Shown here piece after piece: positions 29,967-40,086 of a stretch of 64,000 nt of DNA. This DNA is from Bradyrhizobium sp. NP1 (GTDB lineage Bacteria > Pseudomonadota > Alphaproteobacteria > Rhizobiales > Xanthobacteraceae). A model generated the notes under the pieces. It saw only the letters and a list, made by a program, of their open reading frames with translations. It was not told where the DNA came from and ran no database searches. Every line of letters starts with the position of its first letter. Within the stretch, counting starts at the first letter, position 1. The stretch lies in assembly GCF_030378205.1 (NCBI RefSeq), contig NZ_CP127385.1, forward strand, positions 186,001 to 250,000, in the 5' to 3' direction. The translations under genes and the position numbers were made by a program.

Positions 29967-31850
29967 ATGCGCGCCAGTTCGGATTCCTTTGACGTCATCG
30001 TTATCGGCGGCGGCCATGCCGGCTGTGAGGCCGCGGCGGCGGCTGCGCGCATGGGCGCCCGAACGGCGCTGGTCACCCACCGCTTTGCGACCATCGGCGC
30101 CATGTCCTGCAACCCCGCGATCGGCGGCTTGGGGAAGGGCCATCTGGTGCGGGAGGTCGACGCGCTCGACGGACTGATGGGCAGGGTCGCGGATGCCGCA
30201 GGCATCCAGTTTCGCCTGCTCAACCGACGCAAGGGTCCGGCGGTACGCGGTCCTCGGGCACAGGCCGATCGCAAGCTCTATGCCGCCGCCATGCAGGCCG
30301 CGCTCTCGGAGACCGCCAATCTCGCGATTGTCGAAGGCGAGGCGGATGACCTCATGCTTGTGGACGGGCGTGTTGCCGGCGTTCGGCTGGTCAAGGGCCG
30401 TGAACTGAGGGCGGGCGCGGTCGTCATTACCACCGGCACCTTTTTGCGGGGCCTGATCCATCTCGGCGAGAAGAACTGGCCGGCGGGACGGGTTGGCGAA
30501 GCGCCGTCGCTCGGACTTTCAAAATCCTTCGAGCGCGCCGGCTTTTCGCTCGGCCGGCTGAAGACAGGTACGCCGCCACGGCTCGACGGCACCACGATCG
30601 ACTGGTCGGCGGTGGAGATGCAGCCGGGCGACGATCCGCCGGAGCCGTTTTCGGTGCTGACCGAGCGCATCACGACGCCACAGATTCAGTGCGGCATCAC
30701 GCGGACCACGGAGCAAACGCACCACGTGATCCGGGCCAACGTGCATCGCTCGCCGATGTATTCCGGCCAGATCAAGAGCACCGGTCCGCGCTATTGCCCC
30801 TCGGTCGAGGACAAGATCGTCCGCTTCGGCGATCGCGACGGTCACCAGATCTTTCTGGAGCCGGAGGGGCTGGACGACACCACGGTCTATCCCAACGGGA
30901 TCTCGACCTCGCTTCCGGAGGAGGTGCAGCTCGCGCTGCTGCCGACCATCCCGGGGCTGGAACGGGTAAAGATGGTCCGGCCGGGCTACGCGATCGAATA
31001 CGACCACGTCGATCCGCGCGAGCTTGATCCGACCCTGCAGACCAGGCGCGTGCCGGGGCTTTTCCTGGCTGGCCAGATCAACGGCACGACCGGATACGAG
31101 GAGGCGGCGGCGCAGGGAATCGTTGCGGGTCTCAACGCGGCGCTGGCTGCGGGCGGCGGAGCGCCGATCGTGTTCGATCGCGCCGACGGCTATCTCGGAG
31201 TGATGATCGACGATCTCGTCACCCGCGGGATCACCGAGCCCTATCGGATGTTCACGTCGCGCGCCGAGTATCGGCTGACCTTGCGCGCCGACAATGCCGA
31301 TCAGCGCCTGACGGAGAAGGGCATCGCGCTGGGCTGCGTCGGCACCGCCCGCAGCCGATATCACCGGACCAAGATGGCGGCCCTGGACGCGGCAAGGCAG
31401 CTGGCGAAGTCTCTCACCATCACACCGAACGAAGCCGCCAAGTTCGGGCTGGCGCTCAATCGCGATGGCCAGCGTCGCTCGGCCTTTGAACTACTGGCCT
31501 ATCCCGAGGTGGGCTGGATCGACGCTGCCAGGATCTGGCCGGAGCTCGCGGCGATCGAACCGGGCATTGCCGGCCATCTCGAGATCGACGCCAAATATGA
31601 TGTCTACCTCAAGCGCCAGTCTGCCGATGTCGATGCCTTCCGGCGCGACGAGGGCCTGCTTCTTTCGGACATCGACTACGCCGAGGTGCCTGGGCTCTCC
31701 AACGAGGCGCGCTCGAAGCTCCAGCAAGCGCGACCGCACACGGTGGGGCAGGCGGGCCGGATCGACGGAATCACGCCGGCTGCACTCGGCATTCTCGCCG
31801 CCTATCTCCGTCGCGAAGCCCGGCGCAAGTCAACGAAGGCGACCGCCTGA
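29967..31850 (+). CDS. mnmG: tRNA uridine 5-carboxymethylaminomethyl synthesis enzyme MnmG (GidA)
   Basis: A 627-aa FAD enzyme. The Rossmann motif [12 protein letters not shown] is near the N-terminus, followed by [13 protein letters not shown], the [19 protein letters not shown] signature and a C-terminal helical domain. AAGG lies 5 nt before the ATG. Partner of MnmE. Positioned in the classic origin-proximal cluster with rsmG, parA and parB. Confidence 0.98.
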   Translation: MRASSDSFDVIVIGGGHAGCEAAAAAARMGARTALVTHRFATIGAMSCNPAIGGLGKGHLVREVDALDGLMGRVADAAGIQFRLLNRRKGPAVRGPRAQADRKLYAAAMQAALSETANLAIVEGEADDLMLVDGRVAGVRLVKGRELRAGAVVITTGTFLRGLIHLGEKNWPAGRVGEAPSLGLSKSFERAGFSLGRLKTGTPPRLDGTTIDWSAVEMQPGDDPPEPFSVLTERITTPQIQCGITRTTEQTHHVIRANVHRSPMYSGQIKSTGPRYCPSVEDKIVRFGDRDGHQIFLEPEGLDDTTVYPNGISTSLPEEVQLALLPTIPGLERVKMVRPGYAIEYDHVDPRELDPTLQTRRVPGLFLAGQINGTTGYEEAAAQGIVAGLNAALAAGGGAPIVFDRADGYLGVMIDDLVTRGITEPYRMFTSRAEYRLTLRADNADQRLTEKGIALGCVGTARSRYHRTKMAALDAARQLAKSLTITPNEAAKFGLALNRDGQRRSAFELLAYPEVGWIDAARIWPELAAIEPGIAGHLEIDAKYDVYLKRQSADVDAFRRDEGLLLSDIDYAEVPGLSNEARSKLQQARPHTVGQAGRIDGITPAALGILAAYLRREARRKSTKATA

Positions 31851-31859
31851 GGGCGTCGG

Positions 31860-31875
31860 CGTTTCACGTGAAACA
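31860..31875. other. parS centromere site 4, overlapping the rsmG start codon
   Basis: CGTTTCACGTGAAACA with a perfect 14-bp core in the mnmG-rsmG junction. The GTG at 31868-31870 inside this palindrome is the first possible in-frame start of rsmG. Confidence 0.93.
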
Positions 31876-32536
31876 CACATCCTCAGGTCCAGCCGCATCC
31901 GACAAAGCTACCGCGCTGGCGCTCACCCCCGTTTCACGTGAAACAGAGGAGCGCCTCGATCGCTATGTTGCCCTGCTGCTGGAATGGCAGGCCAAGACCA
32001 ACCTGGTCGCGCCCTCGACCCTGCCTCATCTCTGGACCCGGCATGTCGCCGACTCACTTCAGCTTCTCTCGCTCGCGCCGGATGCAAAGAGCTGGGTCGA
32101 TCTCGGCAGCGGCGGCGGCTTTCCCGGCGTCGTGCTTGCCTGCGCCATGGCCGGGAAGCCGGGCGCGATGGTTCATCTGGTCGAGCGCAACGCCAAGAAG
32201 GCGGCCTTCCTGCGCGAAGCCGTCCGCATCACAGGCGCGCCTGCGACGGTGCACGCGGGCGACATCGCGGATATTGTGGATAGAATCAGTGGCCGGATCG
32301 ATTGCGTCACCGCCCGCGCGCTGGCTCCGCTACATCAGCTTATCGGCTTTGCCGAGCCGCTGGTCGGAGAGGGCGCCAAGGCGTTGTTTCTCAAGGGTCA
32401 AGATGTAGAGGCTGAATTGACCGAGGCCACTAAATATTGGAAGATCGAACCAAAGCTTCATGCCAGCCGCAGTGGCGGACAAGGCTGGATCGTTGAGCTC
32501 GACCGGATCGAGCGACGCATTCCCTCCGCCAAGTAA
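31868..32536 (+). CDS. rsmG: 16S rRNA (guanine527-N7)-methyltransferase RsmG (GidB)
   Basis: A 222-aa SAM-dependent methyltransferase acting on G527 of 16S rRNA. The SAM motif is VDLGSGGGFPGVVLA; ERNAKKAAFLREA and TARALAPL follow. The start is GTG 31868 within parS site 4. Codons 22-27 (VSRETE) are encoded by parS site 5, so both ends of the extra N-terminal segment are shaped by centromere DNA. The methyltransferase core starts near residue 26. Confidence 0.95.
   Translation: MKHTSSGPAASDKATALALTPVSRETEERLDRYVALLLEWQAKTNLVAPSTLPHLWTRHVADSLQLLSLAPDAKSWVDLGSGGGFPGVVLACAMAGKPGAMVHLVERNAKKAAFLREAVRITGAPATVHAGDIADIVDRISGRIDCVTARALAPLHQLIGFAEPLVGEGAKALFLKGQDVEAELTEATKYWKIEPKLHASRSGGQGWIVELDRIERRIPSAK
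31930..31945. other. parS centromere site 5, inside rsmG
   Basis: CGTTTCACGTGAAACA with perfect 14-bp core, wholly within the rsmG coding sequence. Confidence 0.93.
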
Positions 32537-32551
32537 CAATGGCGATCGCCC

Positions 32552-33403
32552 ATGACTGTAATTGACAAGGTTTATCAAGAGGATAGAGCGCCACAAGCCG
32601 CCGGCCATCCGCGCATCCTGGCGCTCGCCAACCAGAAGGGTGGCGTCGGCAAGACCACGACCGCGATCAACCTCGGGACGGCGCTGGCCGCGATCGGCGA
32701 GCGCGTGCTGATCGTCGATCTCGACCCGCAAGGCAACGCCTCGACCGGGCTCGGCATCGATCGCCGCAATCGCAACTGCTCCACCTATGACGTGCTGATC
32801 GGCGAAGCGGCCCTTCGCGAATCGGTGGTTGCGACCGCGGTGCCGCGGCTTCATATCGCACCCTCGACCATGGACCTGTCGGGACTGGAGCTCGAGCTCG
32901 GCACGACGCCGGGCCGCGCCTTCCGTCTGCGCGATGCGATCGCGGCGCTGAACACCAATGCGAGCCCCGACTCCGACTACACCTATGTGCTGATCGATTG
33001 TCCGCCCTCGCTCAATTTGCTCACGGTGAACGCGATGGCGGCGTCGGACGCGATCCTGGTGCCGCTGCAATGCGAGTTCTTCGCGCTCGAAGGTCTGTCG
33101 CAATTGTTGCAGACGGTGGAGCAGGTGCGCACCACGCTCAACCCGAACCTGTCGATCCACGGCATCGTGCTGACCATGTTCGACTCCCGCAACAATCTGT
33201 CGAACCAGGTGGTCGCCGACGTCCGTCAGTTCATGGGAGCCAAGGTCTACAACACCATGATCCCGCGCAATGTGCGGATCTCGGAGGCGCCGTCCTACGG
33301 CAAGCCGGTGCTGGTCTATGACCTCAAATGCGTCGGCAGCGAAGCCTATCTGAAGCTTGCGACGGAAGTGATCCAGCGCGAGCGCGAGCTGCGCACGCAT
33401 TAG
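32552..33403 (+). CDS. parA: Chromosome partitioning ATPase ParA
   Basis: A 283-aa ParA/Soj-type ATPase. The deviant Walker A is NQKGGVGKTTTA (about 28-38), Walker A' is LIVDLDPQGNAS and Walker B is VLIDCPPSL. It has no N-terminal HTH, which is the chromosomal type. Fifteen bases after rsmG and with parB downstream; five parS sites lie within 3 kb. Confidence 0.98.
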   Translation: MTVIDKVYQEDRAPQAAGHPRILALANQKGGVGKTTTAINLGTALAAIGERVLIVDLDPQGNASTGLGIDRRNRNCSTYDVLIGEAALRESVVATAVPRLHIAPSTMDLSGLELELGTTPGRAFRLRDAIAALNTNASPDSDYTYVLIDCPPSLNLLTVNAMAASDAILVPLQCEFFALEGLSQLLQTVEQVRTTLNPNLSIHGIVLTMFDSRNNLSNQVVADVRQFMGAKVYNTMIPRNVRISEAPSYGKPVLVYDLKCVGSEAYLKLATEVIQRERELRTH

Positions 33404-33440
33404 CCGACATGACGTCCTTCCGGACGAGCCGCGCAAGCGG

Positions 33441-33495
33441 ATCGATCCGGAATCTCGAGATTCCGGGTTCGCGCTTTGCGCGTCCCGGAATGACT
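33441..33495. repeat. REP-like palindrome in the parA-parB gap
   Basis: A 20-bp perfect palindrome CCGGAATCTCGAGATTCCGG (33447-33466) is followed by a GC-rich hairpin-like stretch ending CCCGGAATGAC. The gap is 135 bp. The CGGAATGAC type of ending is common in intergenic repeats of Bradyrhizobium genomes (from memory). Confidence 0.6.
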
Positions 33496-33538
33496 GAAGC
33501 AGATGGGAGTACTGCGAGTGAATCCGAGGGAGCTGGCG

Positions 33539-34426
33539 ATGGCCGATGAAGCGCGTTCGCGTCTGGGTCGCGGTCTTGCAAGTCTGATCGGCGATGTCGG
33601 CGGCGAGGCGGCCCATGTCGAGCGGCCGCGCGCGCAACGCAAGGTTCCGATCGAATTCCTGAAAGCCAATCCGCGCAACCCGCGGCGCAGCTTTTCCGAT
33701 ACCGAGCTCGGCGAGCTCGCCGATTCGATCCGGCAGCACGGCGTGATCCAGCCGATCGTGGTGCGGCCGGTGAAGGGCGCGCAGGACCGCTACGAGATCA
33801 TCGCCGGCGAGCGCCGCTGGCGCGCCGCGCAGGCCGCCGGCCTGCACGAGGTGCCGATCGTTCCGCTCGATGTCACCGAGAGCGTCGCGCTCGAGCTTGC
33901 GATCATCGAGAACGTGCAGCGCGAAGATCTCAACCCGATGGAGGAGGCGCAGGGCTATCACGCGCTCGCCGACGAGTTCAAACGCAGCCAGGAAGACATC
34001 GCCAAGATCGTCGGCAAGAGCCGCAGCCATGTCGCCAACATGATGCGGCTGACCAAATTGCCGGCGGAGGTGCAGGCCTATATCGCGTCGGGAAAATTGT
34101 CGGCCGGACACGCCCGCGCGCTGATCGGCGTGCCCGATCCGCTGGCCGCCGCCAAGCGCATCGTCGAGGAAGGCCTCAACGTGCGCCAGACCGAGGCGCT
34201 CGCCCATGAAGAAGGCGTACCGGAGCGCAAGGCCCAGAAGCCGCGCGGCGCGACAGCCGCCAAGACCAAGGATGCCGACACGATCGCGCTCGAGAAGCGG
34301 GTCAGCGACGCGCTCGGGCTTGCCGTCAGCGTCAACCACCGCGATCCCGGCGGCACGGTGCAGATCAGCTACCGCAACCTCGAGCAGCTTGACGAGGTGA
34401 TGCGGCGGCTGGCGCGGAGCAGCTAG
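33539..34426 (+). CDS. parB: Chromosome partitioning protein ParB
   Basis: A 295-aa parS-binding CTPase clamp. It has an N-terminal ParA-interaction segment (RSRLGRGLASLIGD), CTP-binding motifs with GERRWRAAQ and ENVQRED, a helix-turn-helix (EDIAKIVGKSRSHVANMMRL) and a C-terminal dimerisation domain. Start ATG 33539 is preceded by GAGGGAG; the frame opens at 33503. The cognate parS sites are in the same locus. Confidence 0.98.
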   Translation: MADEARSRLGRGLASLIGDVGGEAAHVERPRAQRKVPIEFLKANPRNPRRSFSDTELGELADSIRQHGVIQPIVVRPVKGAQDRYEIIAGERRWRAAQAAGLHEVPIVPLDVTESVALELAIIENVQREDLNPMEEAQGYHALADEFKRSQEDIAKIVGKSRSHVANMMRLTKLPAEVQAYIASGKLSAGHARALIGVPDPLAAAKRIVEEGLNVRQTEALAHEEGVPERKAQKPRGATAAKTKDADTIALEKRVSDALGLAVSVNHRDPGGTVQISYRNLEQLDEVMRRLARSS

Positions 34427-34456
34427 CGTCATCGGCCCTTGCGTTGCGGCACATCT

Positions 34457-35485
34457 TCAACCTCGCCGTCTCGCATTGACCGCGATCGAGAGCAGCGCGC
34501 GCTGCGCGATCGCGGCGGCAAGTGCCGGCTGCTTGCGCATGTCGAAAGCCGATGTCGCAAGCTGCTCGATCACGGTGGCGAGGCGCGGCGCGCTGAAATT
34601 GCGCAGCGCCGTTTCGACCGCGCCTTTCCTGGAAAAATGCAGCCGCGGGTAGCCGCCTTCGAGTAGGCTTGAGAGCGGCGTGCCGTCAGCAAGCGCCAGC
34701 GCCGATTTGTGCAGCCACGCCGCCTGGCGCTGCGCGGCCGAGATGATCACCCCGGGATAGGTGCCGGCGACCATCGCCTTGGCAAATTCGCTCTCGACCA
34801 GCTCCGGCTTGCCGGCGAAGGCGCCGTCGACGATCGGATCAAGCTTCAGCTCGGAGGCGTCGGCGACGACCGCCATGACATCGTCGAGCGTCACTTCGCC
34901 GCGGCCGTGCGCGAACAGCGTGAGCTTGCGCAGCTCGTTGCGCGAGGCCTGGCGGTCGCCGCCGAGCGAGGCCATCAGGGTCGCGCGGGCGTCCGGCGAA
35001 ATGCGCAAGCTGGCGACCTTCAGTTCGTCGTCGATCAGCTTTGTCAGATCGCGCTCGGTGTCGGGATAGCAGGCGATCGCGACCGCGTTCTTGGCGCGCT
35101 CGCAGGCCTTGCGCAGCGGCGATTCAGGCCTGAGCTCGCCGGCCTCGATCACGATGCGGCAGTCCTTGACCGTCATCTCGGCCAGCGTGTCGACGCCGCC
35201 GGCGAAACTGCGCGAGCCGGCGCGCACGCGGATGGCGCGGCGTCCGCCGAACAGCGGCACGGTCATGGCCTCGTCGACCAGCCGTGACGGCTCGGCCGCG
35301 AGCTCGTCGCCATCGAGCTTCACCAGCGAGAACGGATCATTGGGATCGTCGACCGCATCGGCCAGCAGCGCGTCGGCGCGCTCGCGCACCAGGCCGGCGT
35401 CGGGTCCGTAGAGCAGGACGATCGGGCGGCCGGCGTCGGGCCGGGCGAGGAAGGCGTCGATCTCCTTGCCGCGCAGCGCGACCAC
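34457..35485 (-). CDS. holA: DNA polymerase III delta subunit
   Basis: A 342-aa clamp-loader subunit. The N-terminus VALRGKEIDAFL is followed by IVLLYGPDAGLVRERAD and the three-domain AAA-like layout without a functional P-loop, as usual for HolA. The start is GTG 35485, 4 bp after the lptE stop. It converges with parB. Confidence 0.93.
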   Translation of the reverse strand: MVALRGKEIDAFLARPDAGRPIVLLYGPDAGLVRERADALLADAVDDPNDPFSLVKLDGDELAAEPSRLVDEAMTVPLFGGRRAIRVRAGSRSFAGGVDTLAEMTVKDCRIVIEAGELRPESPLRKACERAKNAVAIACYPDTERDLTKLIDDELKVASLRISPDARATLMASLGGDRQASRNELRKLTLFAHGRGEVTLDDVMAVVADASELKLDPIVDGAFAGKPELVESEFAKAMVAGTYPGVIISAAQRQAAWLHKSALALADGTPLSSLLEGGYPRLHFSRKGAVETALRNFSAPRLATVIEQLATSAFDMRKQPALAAAIAQRALLSIAVNARRRG

Positions 35486-35489
35486 CGTG

Positions 35490-36059
35490 TTACGTGCCGG
35501 CGGTGAAGAACGAAGCGAGGCGGGTGCCGATCTTGTCCGCGATCTCGTGCGAAGCGCGATCCTCGGCGTCGCGCAGGGCGCGGGCGCGGGCGAAGCGCTG
35601 GTAGGAGCCGGGCATGTCGTAGGACACGCGCGAGAACGTCGTGCCTGACATCACCGATTTGTCGGTCGCAAGCTCGACCAGATTGTACTGCAGGTCGATG
35701 CCGACGGTTTCGCTGGTCGGCAGGCCGGTGGCGAGATCGATCATCAGCGAGGTGCGGCTGGTGGTGAAGCGCATCACCAGCTTGTAGAGCGGCGGCGCGC
35801 CGGTCGCGGTGCCGTAGAGCTTGAAGGCGAGCGCATTGCGGATCTCGACCTGGATGCGCGCCTCACGCGACGCGTTGGGCTTGTCGACCGGCGGCAGGTC
35901 GACGGTCATCAGCTTGTCGCGCAGCGCCGGCGTCCCGTCGCTGTGCTCCGCATACATCGGCTGGAAGCAGCCCGCCGTCAGCGCCGCCAGGGCGGCCACG
36001 GCCAGAAGCCGGGCGGCGATGCGGAAGCTGGCGCCCGCTTTCCGAAGTTCGTCAATCAT
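35490..36059 (-). CDS. lptE: LPS-assembly lipoprotein LptE
   Basis: A 189-aa lipoprotein. The signal peptide is followed by the lipobox LTAGC (ALAALTAGCFQPMY). It plugs the LptD barrel for lipopolysaccharide export. The operon leuS-lptE-holA is conserved in bacteria. The ATG at 36059 and the first codons (DELRKAG) lie inside a perfect inverted repeat (36036-36092), so the start may be shaped by a repeat insertion. An in-frame ATG at 36077 lies in the other arm. Confidence 0.92.
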   Translation of the reverse strand: MIDELRKAGASFRIAARLLAVAALAALTAGCFQPMYAEHSDGTPALRDKLMTVDLPPVDKPNASREARIQVEIRNALAFKLYGTATGAPPLYKLVMRFTTSRTSLMIDLATGLPTSETVGIDLQYNLVELATDKSVMSGTTFSRVSYDMPGSYQRFARARALRDAEDRASHEIADKIGTRLASFFTAGT

Positions 36060-36196
36060 CGCGGCATCCCCTGGCACGAACTTCGGAAAGCGAAGGGCAC
36101 CAGCAGATTTTTGATGCCAGTGCCGCTTTCGATTTGAAGTCCCCGATCACCGATTCGCGGAAGCCCCTGCCGGGACTTCAAATCGGCGGCACTAGC
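36036..36196. repeat. Palindromic intergenic repeat element, copy 3 (two inverted repeats)
   Basis: Inverted repeat A has perfect 17-bp arms 36036-36052 and 36076-36092 (CGCTTTCCGAAGTTCGT and complement). Inverted repeat B has perfect 14-bp arms 36130-36143 and 36172-36185 (CGATTTGAAGTCCC and complement), extended by AGTGCCG on both sides with a small indel. The element fills the leuS-lptE gap and enters the lptE coding start. Confidence 0.85.
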
Positions 36197-38816
36197 CAAC
36201 GACATTCACGATCCTCATGGGAACAATGATCACCTTGCGGACAGCCTTGCCGCCCAGGGCGAGTTTTACCGCATCGAGCGCCAGAACGGCAGCCTCAATC
36301 TCCGGATTTTGGGCACCCCGTGGCACGGTAACATCACCCCGTTTCTTGCCGTTGACCTGAACGACCAGGGTTACGCTGTCTTCAACCAGCAAATCGCGTT
36401 CGATTTGCGGCCAACCGGCCTCCGAAACCAGGCCCGGCTGGCCAAGCAGAGCCCAGCACTCCTCGGCGAGGTGCGGCATCATCGGCGCGACCAGATGGGT
36501 GAGGATCAGCGCGGCCTCGCGGATCGCCCAGGCGAGGTCCGGCGACGGCTTGTCCCCCCGCGCCAGCACGTCGGCGAACGCGTTGGTGAATTCGCGGATA
36601 TGGGCCAGACAGACGTTGAAATGCAGCCGCTCGATGCCGCCGGATACCTTGTCCAGCGCGCCATGGGCGGCCTTGCGCAGGGCGGTTGCTTCCGGGCCGA
36701 AGCTGGCCGGCCGGGCCGGCGGCGCCGCCGTGCCGATTTCGGCGGCCTCGTTGATCAGCCGCCACAGCCGCTGCACGAAGCGCGCGGCGCCCTGCACGCG
36801 CTCGTCGCTCCAGATCACGTCGCGGTCGGGCGGCGAGTCCGACAGCATGAACCAGCGCGCCACGTCGGCGCCGTAGGTCGCGATGATGTCGTCGGGGTCG
36901 ACGGTATTCTTCTTCGACTTCGACATCTTCTCGATCGGCCCGATCGAGACTTCCTCGCCGGTCGTCAGGAGCGTCGCGCGGCGGGCATCGCCCACGGTCT
37001 CGACCTTGACCTCGGCCGGCGTCACATAGCTGCCGTCGGCCTTCTGATAGGTCTCGTGCACCACCATGCCCTGCGTGAACATGCCGGCGAACGGCTCTTC
37101 CATGCCGATGTGGCCGGTCGCCTTCATGGCGCGGACGAAGAAGCGGCTGTAGAGCAGATGCAGGATCGCATGCTCGACGCCGCCGATATACTGATCGACC
37201 GGCATCATGCGGTCGACGACATCAAGCGTGGTCGGCGCCTGCTCGTTCCAGGGATCGGTGAAGCGCGCAAAATACCAGGACGAGTCGACGAAGGTGTCCA
37301 TGGTGTCGGTTTCGCGCAGCGCCTTGGCCCCACATTTCGGACAGGTGACGTGCTTCCAGGTCGGATGATGGTCGAGCGCGTTGCCCGGCTTGTCGAAGGT
37401 CGCGTCGTCAGGCAGCCGCACCGGCAGGTCCTTGTCGGGCACCGGCACCACATCGCATTTCGGGCAGTGGATGATAGGGATCGGGCAGCCCCAGTAGCGC
37501 TGGCGCGAGATGCCCCAGTCGCGCAGGCGGAAATTGACCTGGCGCTCGCCGACGGGTGCGTTGCCGCGGATTTCCTTCTCCAGCCGCTTCGCCACATCCT
37601 CCTTGGCCTGATCGATGGTCATGCCGTCGAGGAAGCGCGAATTGATCATGCGGCCGTCGCCGTCATAGGCGGTGTCGGTGATCACGAACGTCTTCGGGTC
37701 CACCCCCTCGGGGCAGACCACCGGCGTGTTGCCGAGCCCGTATTTGTTGACGAAGTCGAGGTCGCGCTGGTCGTGCGCCGGGCAGCCGAAAATCGCTCCG
37801 GTGCCGTACTCCATCAGCACGAAATTGGCGACATAGACCGGCAGCTTCCAGGTCGGATCGAACGGGTGGAGGGCGCGGATGCCGGTGTCAAAACCCTGCT
37901 TCTCCGCGGTGTCGATGATCTCCTGCGCGGTGCCGTGGCGCTTGGTCTCGGCGATGAACTCGGCAAGCTCAGGGTTCTTCGCGGCGGCGGCTACCGCCAG
38001 CGGATGATCGGCCGAAATCGCCATGAACTTGGCGCCGAACAGCGTGTCCGGTCGCGTGGTGAAGATCTTCAGCTCACTCTCGCCCGCGGGCGTCGTCGCC
38101 GGATCGAGCGCGAAGCGCACCAGAAGACCTTCGGAGCGGCCGATCCAGTTGCGCTGCATCAGCCGCACCTTGTCGGGCCAGCGGTCCAGCGTATCCAGGG
38201 CGTCGAGCAGCTCCTGCGAGTATTTGGTGATCTTGAACACCCACTGGTTCATCTCGCGCTGCTCGACGACGGCGCCGGAACGCCAGCCGCGGCCGTCGAT
38301 CACCTGCTCGTTGGCGAGCACGGTCATGTCGACCGGGTCCCAGTTGATCTTGCGCTTCTCGCGCTCGGCCAGCCCGGCGCGCAGAAAATCCAGGAACAGC
38401 TTCTGCTGGTGTTTGTAGTAGGCGGGATCGCAGGTCGCGAATTCTCTGCTCCAGTCGAGCGAGAGCCCGATCGACCGCAGCTGCTTCTTCATCGCGGCGA
38501 TGTTGTCGTAGGTCCAGGCCTTCGGCGCGACCTTGCGCTCGATCGCGGCGTTTTCCGCCGGCAGCCCGAAGGCGTCCCAGCCCATCGGGTGCAGCACGTT
38601 GAAACCCCTGGCGCGCATGTAGCGGGCCAGCACGTCGCCGAGCGTGTAGTTGCGGACATGGCCGATATGGATGCGCCCGGACGGATAGGGGAACATCTCG
38701 AGCACGTAATATTTCGGCCGCGGATCGTCGTTTTTCGAAACGAAGATCGCCTTTTTGTCCCAGGCGGCTTGCCAGCGCGGCTCGGCTTCTCGGGCGTTGT
38801 AGCGTTCAGAGGTCAT
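36192..38816 (-). CDS. leuS: Leucyl-tRNA synthetase
   Basis: An 874-aa class I synthetase. The HIGH motif is in [16 protein letters not shown] and the KMSKS motif in [13 protein letters not shown]. Zinc-ribbon cysteines occur in HCPKCD and CPKCGAKA, and an editing domain is present. Start ATG 38816 gives [12 protein letters not shown]; the frame stays open 267 bp further upstream through repeat DNA and is not part of the gene. Confidence 0.98.
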   Translation of the reverse strand: MTSERYNAREAEPRWQAAWDKKAIFVSKNDDPRPKYYVLEMFPYPSGRIHIGHVRNYTLGDVLARYMRARGFNVLHPMGWDAFGLPAENAAIERKVAPKAWTYDNIAAMKKQLRSIGLSLDWSREFATCDPAYYKHQQKLFLDFLRAGLAEREKRKINWDPVDMTVLANEQVIDGRGWRSGAVVEQREMNQWVFKITKYSQELLDALDTLDRWPDKVRLMQRNWIGRSEGLLVRFALDPATTPAGESELKIFTTRPDTLFGAKFMAISADHPLAVAAAAKNPELAEFIAETKRHGTAQEIIDTAEKQGFDTGIRALHPFDPTWKLPVYVANFVLMEYGTGAIFGCPAHDQRDLDFVNKYGLGNTPVVCPEGVDPKTFVITDTAYDGDGRMINSRFLDGMTIDQAKEDVAKRLEKEIRGNAPVGERQVNFRLRDWGISRQRYWGCPIPIIHCPKCDVVPVPDKDLPVRLPDDATFDKPGNALDHHPTWKHVTCPKCGAKALRETDTMDTFVDSSWYFARFTDPWNEQAPTTLDVVDRMMPVDQYIGGVEHAILHLLYSRFFVRAMKATGHIGMEEPFAGMFTQGMVVHETYQKADGSYVTPAEVKVETVGDARRATLLTTGEEVSIGPIEKMSKSKKNTVDPDDIIATYGADVARWFMLSDSPPDRDVIWSDERVQGAARFVQRLWRLINEAAEIGTAAPPARPASFGPEATALRKAAHGALDKVSGGIERLHFNVCLAHIREFTNAFADVLARGDKPSPDLAWAIREAALILTHLVAPMMPHLAEECWALLGQPGLVSEAGWPQIERDLLVEDSVTLVVQVNGKKRGDVTVPRGAQNPEIEAAVLALDAVKLALGGKAVRKVIIVPMRIVNVVG

Positions 38817-38839
38817 GGAATCGCGTGGTTTTACAGGTT

Positions 38840-38902
38840 TTCCGGCCGCTTTTGGGAGGACGCGAGAAGTCCGCATGGCGGGCTTCAAATCGGCCGGACT
38901 AG
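38840..38902. repeat. Palindromic intergenic repeat element, copy 4 (upstream of leuS)
   Basis: Contains GGGCTTCAAATCGGCCGGAC (38880-38899), the same module as copies 2 and 3, with an imperfect inverted partner GAAGTCCGC/GCGGGCTTC around 38869-38886. Confidence 0.6.
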
Positions 38903-40086
38903 GCCACAAAAGGCCATGCAGGGTCAATGGTTTGAAGGCTCGGAAGCAGGCCGCGGCCTCGCGATCTCGCGGCGCGAATAGTGCCCGAGTTGTTCGGAAT
39001 TTCGTGTCCCTCGATAACAGAGGGCGCAGGGAAAGCCGGGCGCTTGACCGCACCCGCGGCCTCGCGTGCAAAGTAAAAAGCACACGAGTTAGTCACCACA
39101 GGTTTGGCCGCAACATCCGGCCTTCCCTGCGCGATGGTTTTAACGGCTTGCTTCGCGCTCTCCCCGGAGACCGGGCTTTCTTGCCTCCGTCGCCTGCAGG
39201 TCACCACCTGCAAACTTGGCATCAGCGTCGGGATGCCAGGACCACACGACTTCGCCGTCCGCGTTGGTATCGTTCGTCTTGCGATACCAATCGCGTCCAT
39301 CGCCTCCCGCGCCCAACACTCGTGACGATCGCGAAGCGCCCCTCCAGAAAGAGCGCGGGACGCGCTGATGGAAGCCACTGATTTGCCCGACGCAACAAGC
39401 GGAATATTTTTCGCGGCAGGACTGGACGACCCAAATCAGCTTGAACCGACTGGCGAATTTCGATTTTGCGCGCGTGCGCTTGCACAGCGAGCGGAGCCGG
39501 TGCGTCGTCCCGGATTCCGACGAGTGCAGTCGTCAATGACCGACGCTTTTCGCTCGACAAGCGGACGTGACAGACGCCGGCAGGCATGTCCGCCATGGGC
39601 CAGAAGGAGACGTTGCCTGTGCGCCGATGTTCGCGACTATTGGACCAGCGGGCGGGCCCCAATCACCACGTTAGTCTCGCAGTCGAGGCGGCTGATTGCT
39701 CCCAAGGCGGGCGGTGGACGCAATGCCGGCAACCAATCGATCAACCCGGATCGCGAAGGCGGTCAAATTTAGCGATGGCGACGCGACCGGATAACCAATG
39801 AGGAGTTTCGAAATCTTCCCGATCGGATGACACCCAGTTGTGCATGGTGACAAGGCAACGAGCCGATCCAGTCGATCGTCCGCGACATCCTCGTTCCAGT
39901 GCAAAGAGATTACGCGCTTTACGTCGAAATCGCGAACTGGGACTTTCTTCACATTGGCCGCATCGAAAGTCGCGGGCATGAGCGCGACGCCCATGCCCGC
40001 CCCTACCAATACAAGAGCACGATCGCCCTGATCCGTCCTGTAGACTACCTGCGAGCGTGTTCTGCTCAGAAGCGCGGCGCTTACTC
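38903..40086. other. Gene-poor stretch with dispersed-repeat remnant
   Basis: About 1.2 kb with no open frame I can support. Around 39571-39607 it holds CAGACGCCGGCAGGCATGTC followed by YGCCATGGGCC, matched at 34 of 37 positions by 44150-44186. Short frames here (MSAMGQKETLPVRR at 39586, WPMADMPAGVCHVR on the other strand) resemble the spurious products of a multi-copy intergenic repeat seen in Bradyrhizobium genomes (from memory). Probably degenerate DNA at the left edge of an accessory region. Confidence 0.55.

Noticed and set aside
36309..38981. An 890-codon open frame on the plus strand opposite leuS
   Set aside because: Antisense of a certain gene; Arg/His/Asp-rich composition typical of reverse-frame reading in high-GC DNA.
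39586..39801. A 71-codon plus-strand frame beginning MSAMGQKETL
   Set aside because: It resembles recurrent spurious frames from an intergenic repeat and lacks a ribosome site.
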